This document shows, piece after piece, positions 32,569 to 42,122 of a DNA stretch of 64,000 nucleotides. The translations under genes and the position numbers were made by a program. How positions within the stretch are numbered: position 1 is the first letter of the stretch; every line of letters begins with the position of its first letter. The DNA lies in assembly GCF_001888805.2 (NCBI RefSeq), contig NZ_CP019113.1, positions 3,534,001 through 3,598,000 on the forward strand. Reading direction: 5' to 3'. The notes below the pieces were generated by a model. It ran no database searches, was not told where the DNA came from, and worked only from the letters and a program-made list of their open reading frames with translations. This stretch comes from Enterobacter sp. SA187. GTDB taxonomy: Bacteria; Pseudomonadota; Gammaproteobacteria; Enterobacterales; Enterobacteriaceae.

Positions 32569-33180
32569 TTACATGGCATCCATCGCCTGCTGGACTTTCC
32601 AGATATAGCGGGGTGCCTGGGGTGCAGGGTGATTGTCGGCCACATGGTCGACAAACTCATCCGGGCTGAGCGAGTTGATCTCTTTGATGGCCTTTTTACG
32701 ATCCGATGAGAAGGTGCGCAACAGCGCCCCCGCCCCGTTCACATAAGACACCACCAGCGCGTACTGCATCACTTCCGGATCTTCGATCCCTGCCAGCACG
32801 CCGTGTTCCAGTATGCTCAGGTAAGCGGTTCCCATAGAGATATTACGCTCCGGGTTTTTCAGCTCGCTGGTGGAAGGTTGCCCCTTCCAGCCCATATGCC
32901 GGTACACTTCACGTCCGGCGGTTGAGGCTTTCAGCTGCATCAGGCCAACCGCGTTGGATTTGCTGACCAGCGTCGGATTACCGCCGGATTCCACCGCAAT
33001 GATCGCAGTGATGAGTCGTGGGCTGACGCCCCATGCCGCTCCCGCTTTCTCGGTGATCGGCATCCACTGCATGGCGCGTTTTACCGGTACTTCCGGGTTC
33101 CATGGTGGATTTTTATAGTCCTGTTTTGAACTGCATCCCGCCAGTAACACAATCAAAAAAGCAAACCATCTTAATTTCAC
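32569..33180 (-). CDS. emtA: EmtA, membrane-bound lytic murein transglycosylase E
   Basis: 203-aa outer-membrane lipoprotein (lipobox LAGC, Cys16) that cleaves peptidoglycan glycan strands, leaving 1,6-anhydro-muropeptides. The SLT fold shows the catalytic Glu in ITAIIAVESGGNP, then SNAVGLMQLKAST and NISMGTAYLSIL. Length equals E. coli EmtA. The neighbouring ldcA also acts on cell-wall fragments. Confidence 0.95.
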   Translation of the reverse strand: MKLRWFAFLIVLLAGCSSKQDYKNPPWNPEVPVKRAMQWMPITEKAGAAWGVSPRLITAIIAVESGGNPTLVSKSNAVGLMQLKASTAGREVYRHMGWKGQPSTSELKNPERNISMGTAYLSILEHGVLAGIEDPEVMQYALVVSYVNGAGALLRTFSSDRKKAIKEINSLSPDEFVDHVADNHPAPQAPRYIWKVQQAMDAM

Positions 33181-33304
33181 GCCAACGATCCTTATACCGG
33201 TATGTAATGTTCAGTCGCCCGCCAGCCAGCAGATGCCGCTTGAAGTGTGACGGGCGTAAGCGGCATGATAAACGTTTCACCTTATATGTCAGCAAGGAAT
33301 TGCC

Positions 33305-34216
33305 ATGTCAGTGTTTCATTTGATTGCGCCTTCGGGCTACTGCATCAATCAGCAGGCAGCCGCCCGCGGGGTCGCGCGTCTGGAGGCCGCCGGTCATGAG
33401 GTACGTAATCGCGAGGTGATCGCCCGTCGCTGGCAGCGCTTCGCCGGGAGCGATGCCGAGCGTCTGGCGGATCTCAACGGACTTGCCCGGCTGGCCGGTA
33501 AAAACACTATCGTGATGCCGGTACGCGGCGGCTACGGGGCCAGCCGTCTGCTGGCGTCGGTGGACTGGCACGGGCTGGCGCAGCGCCAGCAGCAGGATCC
33601 GCTGCTAATTTGCGGACACAGCGATTTCACCGCTTTTCAGATGGGACTGCTTAAGCACGGCGTGATGAGCTTCAGCGGGCCGATGCTGGCGGGCAACGTC
33701 GGCGCGGAAACCGTAGACGCTTTCACCGAACGCCACTTCTGGCTGGCACTGCGCAACGAAACCTTCACAGTGGAATGGCACGGCGACGGCCAGCCCTGCC
33801 AGGCACAGGGGACGCTGTGGGGCGGAAATCTGGCGATGCTGGTGTCGCTTATCGGCACGCCCTGGCTACCTGTTATCGACAACGGCATTCTGGTGCTGGA
33901 AGACATTAACGAGCATCCGTTCCGCGTGGAGCGCATGCTGTTGCAGCTGCACCATGCCGGTATTTTATCCCGCCAGCGGGCGGTGATCCTCGGCAGCTTC
34001 AGCGGCAGCGCCCCGAACGATTACGACGCGGGTTACACGCTTGAGGCGATGATCGACTATATGCGCACGCAAATTCCTATTCCGTTAATCGCCGGGCTGG
34101 CCTTCGGCCATGAGCCGCAAACCGTCACCCTGCCCCTTGGCGCGCAGGCGACGCTGGATCACGATGGCAGCCATACCGGGTTAACCCTGACAGGGCATTC
34201 TGTGCTGCATGCGTAA
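33305..34216 (+). CDS. ldcA: LdcA, murein tetrapeptide L,D-carboxypeptidase
   Basis: 303-aa cytoplasmic S66 peptidase that removes the terminal D-Ala from recycled tetrapeptides. The nucleophile is Ser106 in ICGHSDFTAFQ; the glycine-rich PVRGGYGASRLL and the FSGSAPND/GLAFGHEP segments that carry the Glu and His partners are present. Divergent from emtA, which generates muropeptides. Start at 33305 with AAGGA upstream. Confidence 0.95.
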   Translation: MSVFHLIAPSGYCINQQAAARGVARLEAAGHEVRNREVIARRWQRFAGSDAERLADLNGLARLAGKNTIVMPVRGGYGASRLLASVDWHGLAQRQQQDPLLICGHSDFTAFQMGLLKHGVMSFSGPMLAGNVGAETVDAFTERHFWLALRNETFTVEWHGDGQPCQAQGTLWGGNLAMLVSLIGTPWLPVIDNGILVLEDINEHPFRVERMLLQLHHAGILSRQRAVILGSFSGSAPNDYDAGYTLEAMIDYMRTQIPIPLIAGLAFGHEPQTVTLPLGAQATLDHDGSHTGLTLTGHSVLHA

Positions 34217-34343
34217 AAAAACCATTCATCGCACTTATCAAATCTGACCTCCTGCCGTTAATATAAAGAAGCGTATTGAGATGCACGGTCACCGATCGTG
34301 CATGTTGTCTGGCAGTAACGGTGTTTTAAGGAGTAATTCGACA

Positions 34344-36077
34344 TTGGAAGCAGAGGCGATAATCGGTCTTTTTATCCTGGGTTCTGTTCTTGTAACCTGT
34401 AGCATCTTATTAAGTTCTTTCTCCTCTCGTCTCGGTATTCCTATCCTGGTCATTTTTCTTGCCATCGGCATGCTTGCCGGGGTGGATGGTGTTGGCGGTA
34501 TCCCTTTCGATAACTATCCCTTTGCCTATATGGTGAGTAACCTGGCGCTGGCGGTGATCCTGCTGGATGGCGGGATGCGCACCCAGGCCAGTTCGTTTCG
34601 TGTGGCGCTGGGCCCGGCGCTGTCGCTGGCGACGGTGGGCGTGCTGATCACCTCCGGCCTGACCGGGATGATGGCGGCCTGGCTGTTTCATCTGGACATA
34701 ATGGAAGGCCTGCTGGTGGGCGCGATTGTCGGCTCAACGGACGCCGCAGCGGTCTTTTCCCTGCTTGGCGGCAAAGGGCTTAACGAGCGCGTGGGCTCGA
34801 CGCTGGAGATCGAATCCGGCAGCAACGACCCGATGGCGGTCTTTCTGACCATTACCTTAATTGAGATGATCCAGCAGCACGAAAGCGGGCTGAGCTGGAT
34901 GTTTGCAGTGCACATTATTCAGCAGTTTGGTCTGGGTATCGTGCTCGGGCTGGCCGGGGGTTATCTGCTCCAGCAGATGATCAACCGTATCGCGCTGCCC
35001 GCCGGTCTGTATCCGCTGCTGGCGTTAAGCGGCGGCATTATGGTGTTTGCTATCACCACGGCGCTGGAAGGCAGCGGGATCCTGGCGGTCTATCTGTGCG
35101 GCTTTTTACTGGGCAACCGCCCGCTGCGCAACCGCTACAGCATCCAGCAAAACTTTGACGGACTGGCGTGGCTGGCGCAAATCGCCATGTTCCTGGTGCT
35201 CGGCCTGCTGGTGACGCCATCGGATCTGCTGCCGATCGCCATTCCGGCGCTGATCCTCTCAGCATGGATGATTTTCTTCGCCCGTCCGCTGTCGGTCTTT
35301 GCCGGGCTGCTGCCGTTCCGCGGCTTTAACCTCCGCGAGCGGGTGTTTATCAGCTGGGTGGGTCTGCGCGGCGCGGTGCCGATCATTCTGGCAGTCTTCC
35401 CGATGATGGCCGGGCTTGATAATGCGCGGCTGTTCTTCAACATCGCCTTCTTCGTGGTGCTGATTTCGCTGCTTTTCCAGGGCACTTCACTCGGCTGGGC
35501 GGCGAAAAAAGCGAAAGTGGTGGTACCGCCGGTGGGCTGGCCGGAATCCCGCGTCGGGCTGGATATTCATCCGGAAAATCCCTGGGAGCAGTTTATTTAT
35601 CAGCTCAGCGATGACAAATGGTGTGTCGGCGCGGCGCTGCGCGATTTACACATGCCCGCGGAAACGCGCATTGCCGCGTTGTTCCGTGATAACGCCCTGC
35701 TGCACCCCACCGGCAGCACCCGGCTGCGTGAAGGGGATGTGCTGTGCGTAATTGGCCGTGAGAAAGATCTGCCGGCGCTCGGCAAGCTGTTCAGCCATTC
35801 GCCGCCGGTGGCGCTGGATCAGCGCTTCTTTGGCGACTTTATCCTCGAAGCCAGCGCGAAATTCGCGGATGTGGCGCTGATCTACGGCATTGACGTCGGC
35901 GCGGATTACCGCGACAAGCAGCAGACGCTGGGGGAAATCATTCAGAAACTGCTGGGCGCGGCGCCGGTCGTCGGTGACCAGGTGGAATTTGCCGGTATGA
36001 TCTGGACGGTAGCCGAGAAGGAAGACAATGCCGTGCGTAAGGTAGGGGTGCGCCCGATGGAAGACGAGGCGGAATAA
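34344..36077 (+). CDS. cvrA: CvrA/NhaP2, K+(Na+)/H+ antiporter
   Basis: 577-aa inner-membrane CPA1 antiporter with about 12 helices (ITSGLTGMMAAWLF, VGSTDAAAVFSLLGGKGLN, SGSNDPMAVFLT). A cytoplasmic TrkA_C domain and a CorC-type C-terminal domain follow (LALIYGIDVGAD, VVGDQVEFAGMIWTV). I chose the TTG at 34344 because the product then begins (M)EAEAIIGLFILGS, matching E. coli (578 aa), and AAGGAG lies 10 bases upstream. An ATG at 34281 would add 21 unrelated residues. It follows ldcA as in E. coli. Confidence 0.92.
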   Translation: MEAEAIIGLFILGSVLVTCSILLSSFSSRLGIPILVIFLAIGMLAGVDGVGGIPFDNYPFAYMVSNLALAVILLDGGMRTQASSFRVALGPALSLATVGVLITSGLTGMMAAWLFHLDIMEGLLVGAIVGSTDAAAVFSLLGGKGLNERVGSTLEIESGSNDPMAVFLTITLIEMIQQHESGLSWMFAVHIIQQFGLGIVLGLAGGYLLQQMINRIALPAGLYPLLALSGGIMVFAITTALEGSGILAVYLCGFLLGNRPLRNRYSIQQNFDGLAWLAQIAMFLVLGLLVTPSDLLPIAIPALILSAWMIFFARPLSVFAGLLPFRGFNLRERVFISWVGLRGAVPIILAVFPMMAGLDNARLFFNIAFFVVLISLLFQGTSLGWAAKKAKVVVPPVGWPESRVGLDIHPENPWEQFIYQLSDDKWCVGAALRDLHMPAETRIAALFRDNALLHPTGSTRLREGDVLCVIGREKDLPALGKLFSHSPPVALDQRFFGDFILEASAKFADVALIYGIDVGADYRDKQQTLGEIIQKLLGAAPVVGDQVEFAGMIWTVAEKEDNAVRKVGVRPMEDEAE

Positions 36078-36092
36078 CCGCCCCGTTAAAAG

Positions 36093-37163
36093 TTACACCG
36101 TCACGACAGGCACGCGCGGGGCTAAGGCGCACATCAGTTCATAGCCCACCGTGCCTGCGGCAGCAGCCACATCATCAATTTTGATCTCCTGCCCCCACAG
36201 CTCCACCGGCGTACCTATTCCCGCCTGCGGACAGGGAGTGAGATCCACCGCCAGCATGTCCATGGACACCGTGCCTACCGTACGGGTGCGCACGCCGTCC
36301 ACCAGCACCGGCGTGCCGTCCGGCGCGACGCGCGGATAACCGTCGGCATAACCACAGGCAACAATGCCGATACGCTGCTCGCCCCGTGCCTGATAACGCT
36401 GGCCGTAACCCACACGATCGCCCGCCTTTAACGTCTGAATGCCGATGATCTGGCTGCTCAGGGTCATCACCGGTTTCAGGCCGCTGGTGGCCACGTCCTG
36501 CCACTGGCCAGACGGCGATGCGCCGTAAAGTATGATACCCGGTCTGACCCAGTCGAAATGCGCCGCCGGATGCCAGAGCGTGGCCGCCGAGTTGGACAGC
36601 GAGCGCGGGCAATCCAGCCCTTCTGCCGCCTGTTCGATTTTTACCATCGCCTCATCAATGCCATCCGGCCGTTCCGCAACGGCGAAATGCGACATCAGCG
36701 TCATATCGCCGACGTTGCTCATCGCCCGTAGTTGCTGCCAGACGGTATGGATCCGCTCCGGCTGAAAGCCGAGGCGGTTCATACCGCTGTTCACCTTGAG
36801 ATAAATATCCAGCGGCGCCTGCAGGCGTGCATTTTGCAGCGCTTTCAGTTGCCAGTTGCTGTGCACGCTGGTGGTCAGGCGATACTGATCGAACAGCGCC
36901 AGTTCATCGGCGTGAAAGAACCCTTCCAGCATCAGGATCGGCCCTTTCCAGCCGCGTTCGCGCAGCGCAATGGCCTCCTCCAGATTAAGCATCGCAAAGC
37001 CATCGGTGCTGCTGAGCGCATTCCAGACCCGCTCAATCCCGTGACCATAGGCGTTGGCTTTCACCACCGACCAGACGCGGGACACCGGCGCGGCCAGCCG
37101 GACGACCTGCAGGTTGTGCCGCAGCGCCTGAGTGTCGATGGTGGCCAGTACAGGACGAGACAT
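36093..37163 (-). CDS. dadX: DadX, catabolic alanine racemase
   Basis: 356-aa PLP enzyme interconverting L- and D-alanine. The PLP lysine is Lys35 in VWSVVKANAYGHG, and the C-terminal domain has GYGQRYQARGEQRIG and MDMLAVDLT. With dadA, 12 bases upstream on the same strand, it converts L-Ala to D-Ala for oxidation to pyruvate. Convergent with cvrA, 15 bases apart. Confidence 0.95.
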   Translation of the reverse strand: MSRPVLATIDTQALRHNLQVVRLAAPVSRVWSVVKANAYGHGIERVWNALSSTDGFAMLNLEEAIALRERGWKGPILMLEGFFHADELALFDQYRLTTSVHSNWQLKALQNARLQAPLDIYLKVNSGMNRLGFQPERIHTVWQQLRAMSNVGDMTLMSHFAVAERPDGIDEAMVKIEQAAEGLDCPRSLSNSAATLWHPAAHFDWVRPGIILYGASPSGQWQDVATSGLKPVMTLSSQIIGIQTLKAGDRVGYGQRYQARGEQRIGIVACGYADGYPRVAPDGTPVLVDGVRTRTVGTVSMDMLAVDLTPCPQAGIGTPVELWGQEIKIDDVAAAAGTVGYELMCALAPRVPVVTV

Positions 37164-37175
37164 GACTGCTCCTTT

Positions 37176-38474
37176 TTAGTTTTGCACACCGTGCAGGTGT
37201 TGCGCGCGGGCCGGGGTAAAACCGGGCTGGTAGCGCGCCACGCTCAGATCCTCGAACGGAATGGCCGGAGTACGGCCGGAGAGTAAATCGCTTAACAACT
37301 GCCCGGAACCGCAGGCCATGGTCCAGCCCAGGGTGCCGTGACCCGTGTTAAGCCACAGGTTTTTAAACGGCGTGCGCCCCACCAGCGGCGTACCGTCCGG
37401 CGTCATCGGCCGCAGCCCGGTCCAGAAGGTTGCCTGCTCCACATGGCCGCCGCGCGGGAAGAGATCGCGCACCACCATCTCCAGGGTTTCGCGCCGCGGC
37501 TGTAACAGTTCGGTGTTAAAGCCGACAATTTCCGCCATCCCGCCGACGCGAATGCGCTGGTCAAAACGGGTGATGGCGATTTTGTAGCTTTCATCCAGTA
37601 TGGTCGAAACTGGCGCGCCGTCATCTTCGGCCACCGGAATGGTGAGTGAATAGCCTTTGAGAGGATAAACCGGAATATCGACAATATTTTTCAGCATCGC
37701 CGTGGAGTAAGAGCCAAAAGCCATCACATAAGCGTCGGCTTTGATCACCTCATCGCCGCACTTCACGCCATAGATTTTTTCGCCTTCATACAGCAGTTGC
37801 TCCACCGGCGTGTTATAGCGGAACACCACACCCGCCTGTTCCGCCATCGCCGCCAGACGTTGGGTAAACAGCTGGCAGTCGCCGGTTTCATCGTTCGGCA
37901 GGCGCAGGCCGCCGGTCAGTTTGTGTGCCACTTCCGCCAGCGCCGGTTCGACTTCGGCAAGGCGGGAAGATTCCAGCAGCTGATACGGAACGCCTGCGTC
38001 TTCCAGCACCGCGATATCGCGGGTGGCGTTTTCATATTGCTGCGCGGTGCGGAACAGTTGCAGCGTGCCGCCCTGCCGCCCTTCGTACTGGATGCCGGTG
38101 CTGTCGCGCAGGGCTTTCAGGCAGTCGCGGCTGTACTCCGCCAGACGCACCATGCGGCCTTTGTTTTCCATGTAGTGACGGGTGTCGCAGTTGCGCAGCA
38201 TTTGCCACATCCATTTCAGCTGTGACGGGGAACCATCAAGGCTGATGGCCAGCGGCGCATGGCGCTCAAACATCCATTTGATGGCCTTCAGCGGCACGCC
38301 GGGCGCGGCCCAGGGGGCGGCGTAACCGGGGGAGATCTGCCCGGCATTGGCGGCGCTGGTTTGCAGCGCCGGGCCCGGCTCCCGTTCGATCACCGTGACC
38401 TCGTGTCCGGCCTGATTCAGATACCAGGCGCTGGTGACGCCTACTACGCCACTTCCCAGTACAACAATGCGCAT
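37176..38474 (-). CDS. dadA: DadA, D-amino acid dehydrogenase small subunit
   Basis: 432-aa membrane-associated FAD enzyme that oxidises D-alanine and other D-amino acids, passing electrons to quinone. The N-terminal dinucleotide fold is VVLGSGVVGVTSAWYL and the family stretch GYSLTIPVAEDDGAP is present. The ATG at 38474 has GGGAG 5 bases before it and gives the E. coli length; a GTG two codons upstream is less likely. Operon with dadX. A CRP-like site upstream fits the catabolite control known in E. coli. Confidence 0.95.
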   Translation of the reverse strand: MRIVVLGSGVVGVTSAWYLNQAGHEVTVIEREPGPALQTSAANAGQISPGYAAPWAAPGVPLKAIKWMFERHAPLAISLDGSPSQLKWMWQMLRNCDTRHYMENKGRMVRLAEYSRDCLKALRDSTGIQYEGRQGGTLQLFRTAQQYENATRDIAVLEDAGVPYQLLESSRLAEVEPALAEVAHKLTGGLRLPNDETGDCQLFTQRLAAMAEQAGVVFRYNTPVEQLLYEGEKIYGVKCGDEVIKADAYVMAFGSYSTAMLKNIVDIPVYPLKGYSLTIPVAEDDGAPVSTILDESYKIAITRFDQRIRVGGMAEIVGFNTELLQPRRETLEMVVRDLFPRGGHVEQATFWTGLRPMTPDGTPLVGRTPFKNLWLNTGHGTLGWTMACGSGQLLSDLLSGRTPAIPFEDLSVARYQPGFTPARAQHLHGVQN

Positions 38475-38557
38475 AACCACTCCCTTTGAGAAAGAACAAT
38501 GTTCTGATTACAAATTGATAACCCAGATGAAAATGTTATTCAACATATGGCTTTTTT

Positions 38558-38577
38558 ATGGTGACTTACCTCACATC
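38558..38577. promoter_or_regulatory. CRP-like site in the dadA-ycgB divergent region
   Basis: GGTGACTTACCTCACA fits TGTGA-N6-TCACA with one mismatch. It lies about 85 bases upstream of dadA in the 319-bp gap 38475-38793, where I see no gene. E. coli dadAX is activated by CRP and controlled by Lrp. Confidence 0.55.
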
Positions 38578-38793
38578 TTCGCCCGCGCGGCCTGTGATGG
38601 CGGATTTAGGATCTCCTGCTGACCGGCGATTTTAGTCAGCATTTAATGCTGCAAACAGGCGCTTTTACCCCGTCACCACAAGGCGAAATGGCGAAGAAAA
38701 AAATTTACCAGGCAGACCCTTTGTGACACCTTGATCTATGCTTGAAATGAGGCTCTCCATACAGAGAGATCCGCCAACAATGAGGGCGCGCTA

Positions 38794-40326
38794 ATGGCTA
38801 CGATTGATTCCATGAATAAGGATACGACACGTCTCAGCGATGGACCTGACTGGACGTTTGAGCTGCTCGATACCTATCTTGCTGAAATTGACCGCGTGGC
38901 AAAGCTCTACCGTCTGGATACCTATCCGCACCAGATTGAGGTGATCACCTCTGAACAGATGATGGATGCCTATTCCAGCGTCGGGATGCCGATCAATTAT
39001 CCTCACTGGTCTTTCGGTAAGAAGTTTATCGAGACAGAACGGCTCTACAAACACGGCCAGCAGGGGCTGGCGTATGAAATCGTTATCAACTCAAGCCCCT
39101 GTATTGCTTATCTGATGGAAGAGAACACCATCACCATGCAGGCGCTGGTGATGGCGCATGCCTGTTACGGACATAACTCTTTCTTTAAAAATAACTATCT
39201 TTTCCGCAGCTGGACCGATGCCAGCTCCATTGTCGATTACCTGATCTTCGCCCGGAAATACATTACCGACTGCGAAGAGCGCTATGGCGTGGACGAGGTG
39301 GAAAAACTGCTCGACTCCTGCCATGCCCTGATGAATTACGGCGTTGACCGCTATAAACGTCCGCAGAAAATTTCGTTGCAGGAAGAAAAAGCGCGGCAAA
39401 AAAGCCGTGAGGAGTATCTGCAAAGCCAGGTGAATACGCTGTGGCGCACGCTGCCGAAACGCGAAGAGGTGGAAACCGTGGCGCAAGCGCGCCGCTATCC
39501 GTCCGAACCGCAGGAAAATCTGCTCTATTTTATGGAAAAAAATGCCCCGCTGCTGGAGTCCTGGCAGCGCGAAATCCTGCGTATTGTGCGTAAGGTTAGC
39601 CAGTATTTTTATCCGCAAAAACAAACCCAGGTGATGAACGAAGGCTGGGCCACGTTCTGGCATTACACCATCCTCAATCACCTGTATGACGAGGGTAAAG
39701 TCACCGAACGTTTTATGCTGGAGTTTTTGCACAGCCACACCAATGTGGTATTCCAGCCGCCCTATAACAGCCCCTGGTACAGCGGTATTAACCCTTATGC
39801 GCTGGGCTTCGCCATGTTCCAGGATATTAAACGCATTTGTCAGTCGCCCACTGAAGAAGATCGCTACTGGTTCCCGGATATTGCCGGATCGGACTGGCTG
39901 GAAACGTTGCATTTCGCCATGCGCGATTTTAAGGACGAGAGTTTTATCAGCCAGTTCCTGTCGCCAAAGGTGATGCGCGATTTCCGTCTGTTCAGCGTAC
40001 TGGATGACGATCGTAATAATTATCTGGAAATTTCGGCTATTCATAACGAAGACGGTTACCGGGAGCTACGCGCCAGGCTTTCGGCTCAGTACAACCTGAG
40101 CAATCTGGAGCCGAATATTCAGGTCTGGAACGTGGATCTGCGCGGGGATCGTTCGCTGACGCTGCGTTATATTCCGCACAACCGCGCGCCGCTGGATAAG
40201 GGCCGTCGGGAAGTGTTAAAGCATGTGCATCGTCTGTGGGGTTTTGACGTCGCGCTGGAGCAGCAAAATGAAGATGGCAGCGTGGAGCTGTTGGATCGTT
40301 GCCCGCCACGGCCAAACAATCTGTAA
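38794..40326 (+). CDS. ycgB: YcgB, SpoVR-family protein
   Basis: 510-aa cytoplasmic SpoVR-like protein. Recognisable segments are YPHWSFGKKFIETERLYKHG, HACYGHNSFFKNNYLFRSW, NEGWATFWHYTILNHLYDEG and FQPPYNSPWYSGINPYALGF. The biochemical role is not established; in E. coli ycgB belongs to the stationary-phase/RpoS-dependent set. Order dadA-ycgB-fadR as in E. coli. Confidence 0.93.
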   Translation: MATIDSMNKDTTRLSDGPDWTFELLDTYLAEIDRVAKLYRLDTYPHQIEVITSEQMMDAYSSVGMPINYPHWSFGKKFIETERLYKHGQQGLAYEIVINSSPCIAYLMEENTITMQALVMAHACYGHNSFFKNNYLFRSWTDASSIVDYLIFARKYITDCEERYGVDEVEKLLDSCHALMNYGVDRYKRPQKISLQEEKARQKSREEYLQSQVNTLWRTLPKREEVETVAQARRYPSEPQENLLYFMEKNAPLLESWQREILRIVRKVSQYFYPQKQTQVMNEGWATFWHYTILNHLYDEGKVTERFMLEFLHSHTNVVFQPPYNSPWYSGINPYALGFAMFQDIKRICQSPTEEDRYWFPDIAGSDWLETLHFAMRDFKDESFISQFLSPKVMRDFRLFSVLDDDRNNYLEISAIHNEDGYRELRARLSAQYNLSNLEPNIQVWNVDLRGDRSLTLRYIPHNRAPLDKGRREVLKHVHRLWGFDVALEQQNEDGSVELLDRCPPRPNNL

Positions 40327-40330
40327 AACA

Positions 40331-40360
40331 AAAAGCCCTCTCCGGTGAGAGGGCTTTTTC
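40331..40360. terminator. Bidirectional terminator between ycgB and fadR
   Basis: AAAAGCCCTCTC, a CGGT loop and GAGAGGGCTTTTT form a strong hairpin with A and T tracts on both sides, between two convergent genes. Confidence 0.9.
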
Positions 40361-41080
40361 TTAGCGTCCGTGCATTGAGATACCGCCGGGCAGCGTCTTT
40401 TGCATGCGGTGCCAGATTTCGCCGCTCTCGCGACCGTAACGACGCACGGTGTCATATACCTGATCAAGCTCGCCCCGCTCACACACCTGCGCCAGCTGGT
40501 GATAAAAGCCGAGCGCCAGGCTGCGCGCTTCCGGATTAGCAAAGTAATGACGGCCAATACGCGTATATAAACCTTTCATGCCGTTGATGATCAGGCCATA
40601 AATCGGGTTACCTGATGCAAACGCCAGCCCGCGGAAGATGTTGTAATCCAGCTCGGCAAAGGCATCCGCATGATCTTCAATAGCGCTGGCGGTGGCCAGC
40701 ACCTTCAGCGCATCTTCCGGGTGCTGGCGGAAGGCGGTACGGATAAAAATGGTGGCGATGTTGGTGCGCACGGAAAGCAGGTTATCGATCAGCTGAGGAA
40801 CGCTTTCGTGATCGAGGCGTGCCAGCGTTTCAAGAATATTCAGCCCGGACGTTTCCCAGAAATTATTTACTCTGGTGGGTTTGCCGTGCTGAATGGTCAG
40901 CCAGCCGTCGCGGGCCAGACGCTGTAACACTTCACGCAGGGTTGTGCGAGTGACACCAATCAGTTCAGAAAGCTCACGCTCGGCTGGCAGGATGGTTCCA
41001 GGGGCGAAGCGGTTATTCCAGATACTTTCGATGATGTATTCTTCAGCGAAACCCGCCGGGCTTTGCGCCTTAATGACCAT
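40361..41080 (-). CDS. fadR: FadR, fatty-acid metabolism regulator
   Basis: 239-aa GntR-type regulator that represses fatty-acid degradation genes and activates synthesis genes; acyl-CoA releases it from DNA. The N-terminal winged helix includes PAERELSELIGVTRTTLREVLQRLARDGWLT, nearly identical to E. coli, and the C-terminal acyl-CoA domain includes YNIFRGLAFASGNPIYGLI. Start at 41080 (MVIKAQSP) by homology; the longer frame to 41182 adds unrelated sequence. One of its expected targets, fadD, is in this window with a matching operator. The usual neighbour nhaB is missing. Confidence 0.97.
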   Translation of the reverse strand: MVIKAQSPAGFAEEYIIESIWNNRFAPGTILPAERELSELIGVTRTTLREVLQRLARDGWLTIQHGKPTRVNNFWETSGLNILETLARLDHESVPQLIDNLLSVRTNIATIFIRTAFRQHPEDALKVLATASAIEDHADAFAELDYNIFRGLAFASGNPIYGLIINGMKGLYTRIGRHYFANPEARSLALGFYHQLAQVCERGELDQVYDTVRRYGRESGEIWHRMQKTLPGGISMHGR

Positions 41081-41367
41081 AGTGAGATTTCCATTACACA
41101 GCTTAACAAAGACACTCATCATACCAGAGCGATACAGGCGCAGATAGCGCCAGGCATGAAGAAAAAGGGATCGGGACTTCATTTTTAAGATTTTGTCAGA
41201 CGCATTTTTCTGGTGAATAAAACCAGCAAACTGACTTAAGGGACAGGCTTATCCTGGCGACGATTCAGGTAAAATAATCCATTACTTATTATTTTTATTG
41301 TGGCTAGTGGCGCAGGAAGTGAATTCGTTTACACTGCGTTGTCCACGCTTGTCTTAGGGAAATGATT

Positions 41368-41898
41368 ATGTTGCGATTTTTGAACAAGTGCTCACACGGA
41401 CGCGGTGCCTGGCTGTTAATGGCACTCACCGCGCTGGCGCTTGAAATGGTGGCGTTGTGGTTCCAGCATGTGATGCTGCTTAAACCCTGCGTACTCTGTA
41501 TTTATGAACGAAGCGCGCTGTTTGGCGTGATGGGTGCGGGGTTGGTGGGAGCCATCGCGCCTAAAACGCCACTGCGCTATGTGGCGATGGCGATCTGGTT
41601 GTACAGCGCCTTTCGGGGGATCCAGCTGGCCTGGGAACATACTGACATTATGTTGCACCCGAATCCGTTTGCGACCTGTGATTTTGCCGCCCGCTTCCCG
41701 AGCTGGCTGCCGCTGGATAAGTGGCTGCCGCAGGTGTTTGTGGCGTCCGGCGACTGCGCGGAACGTCAGTGGTCGTTCCTGTCACTGGAAATGCCGCAGT
41801 GGTTGCTGGGCATTTTTATCGCCTACTTCGCGGTTGCGGTACTGGTGGTGATTGCCCAGGCGTTCAAACCGAAAAAACGCGATCTGTTCGGGCGGTAA
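41368..41898 (+). CDS. dsbB: DsbB, disulfide-bond oxidoreductase
   Basis: 176-aa four-helix inner-membrane protein that reoxidises DsbA and transfers electrons to quinone. Both redox pairs are intact: Cys41/Cys44 (CVLC) and Cys104/Cys130. The ATG at 41368 gives MLRFLNKCS as in E. coli, with AGGGA upstream; an in-frame ATG two codons earlier is possible. Divergent from fadR across 287 bases. Confidence 0.96.
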   Translation: MLRFLNKCSHGRGAWLLMALTALALEMVALWFQHVMLLKPCVLCIYERSALFGVMGAGLVGAIAPKTPLRYVAMAIWLYSAFRGIQLAWEHTDIMLHPNPFATCDFAARFPSWLPLDKWLPQVFVASGDCAERQWSFLSLEMPQWLLGIFIAYFAVAVLVVIAQAFKPKKRDLFGR

Positions 41899-41918
41899 TC
41901 TTTTAGCCCGGCTTTACA

Positions 41919-41955
41919 GAAATCCGGAAATACTTAATGTTTCCGGATTTTTTTA
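41919..41955 (+). terminator. dsbB terminator
   Basis: AAATCCGGAAA and TTTCCGGATTT pair around a short AT loop, followed by more T residues, 21 bases after the dsbB stop. Confidence 0.85.
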
Positions 41956-42122
41956 TGCCCTCCATCTCATATCCTCGAAATAAACAACAAAATATATCCA
42001 CGCACACCAGACCTTCTCAATCGTATCTGATTGAATTCATTGACAATAAATACTTGTTCCAATGTTTTGTATTTTTAATGAATTTATTTATTTCTCAGTA
42101 GACAAATTTTGTCTATGAGATT

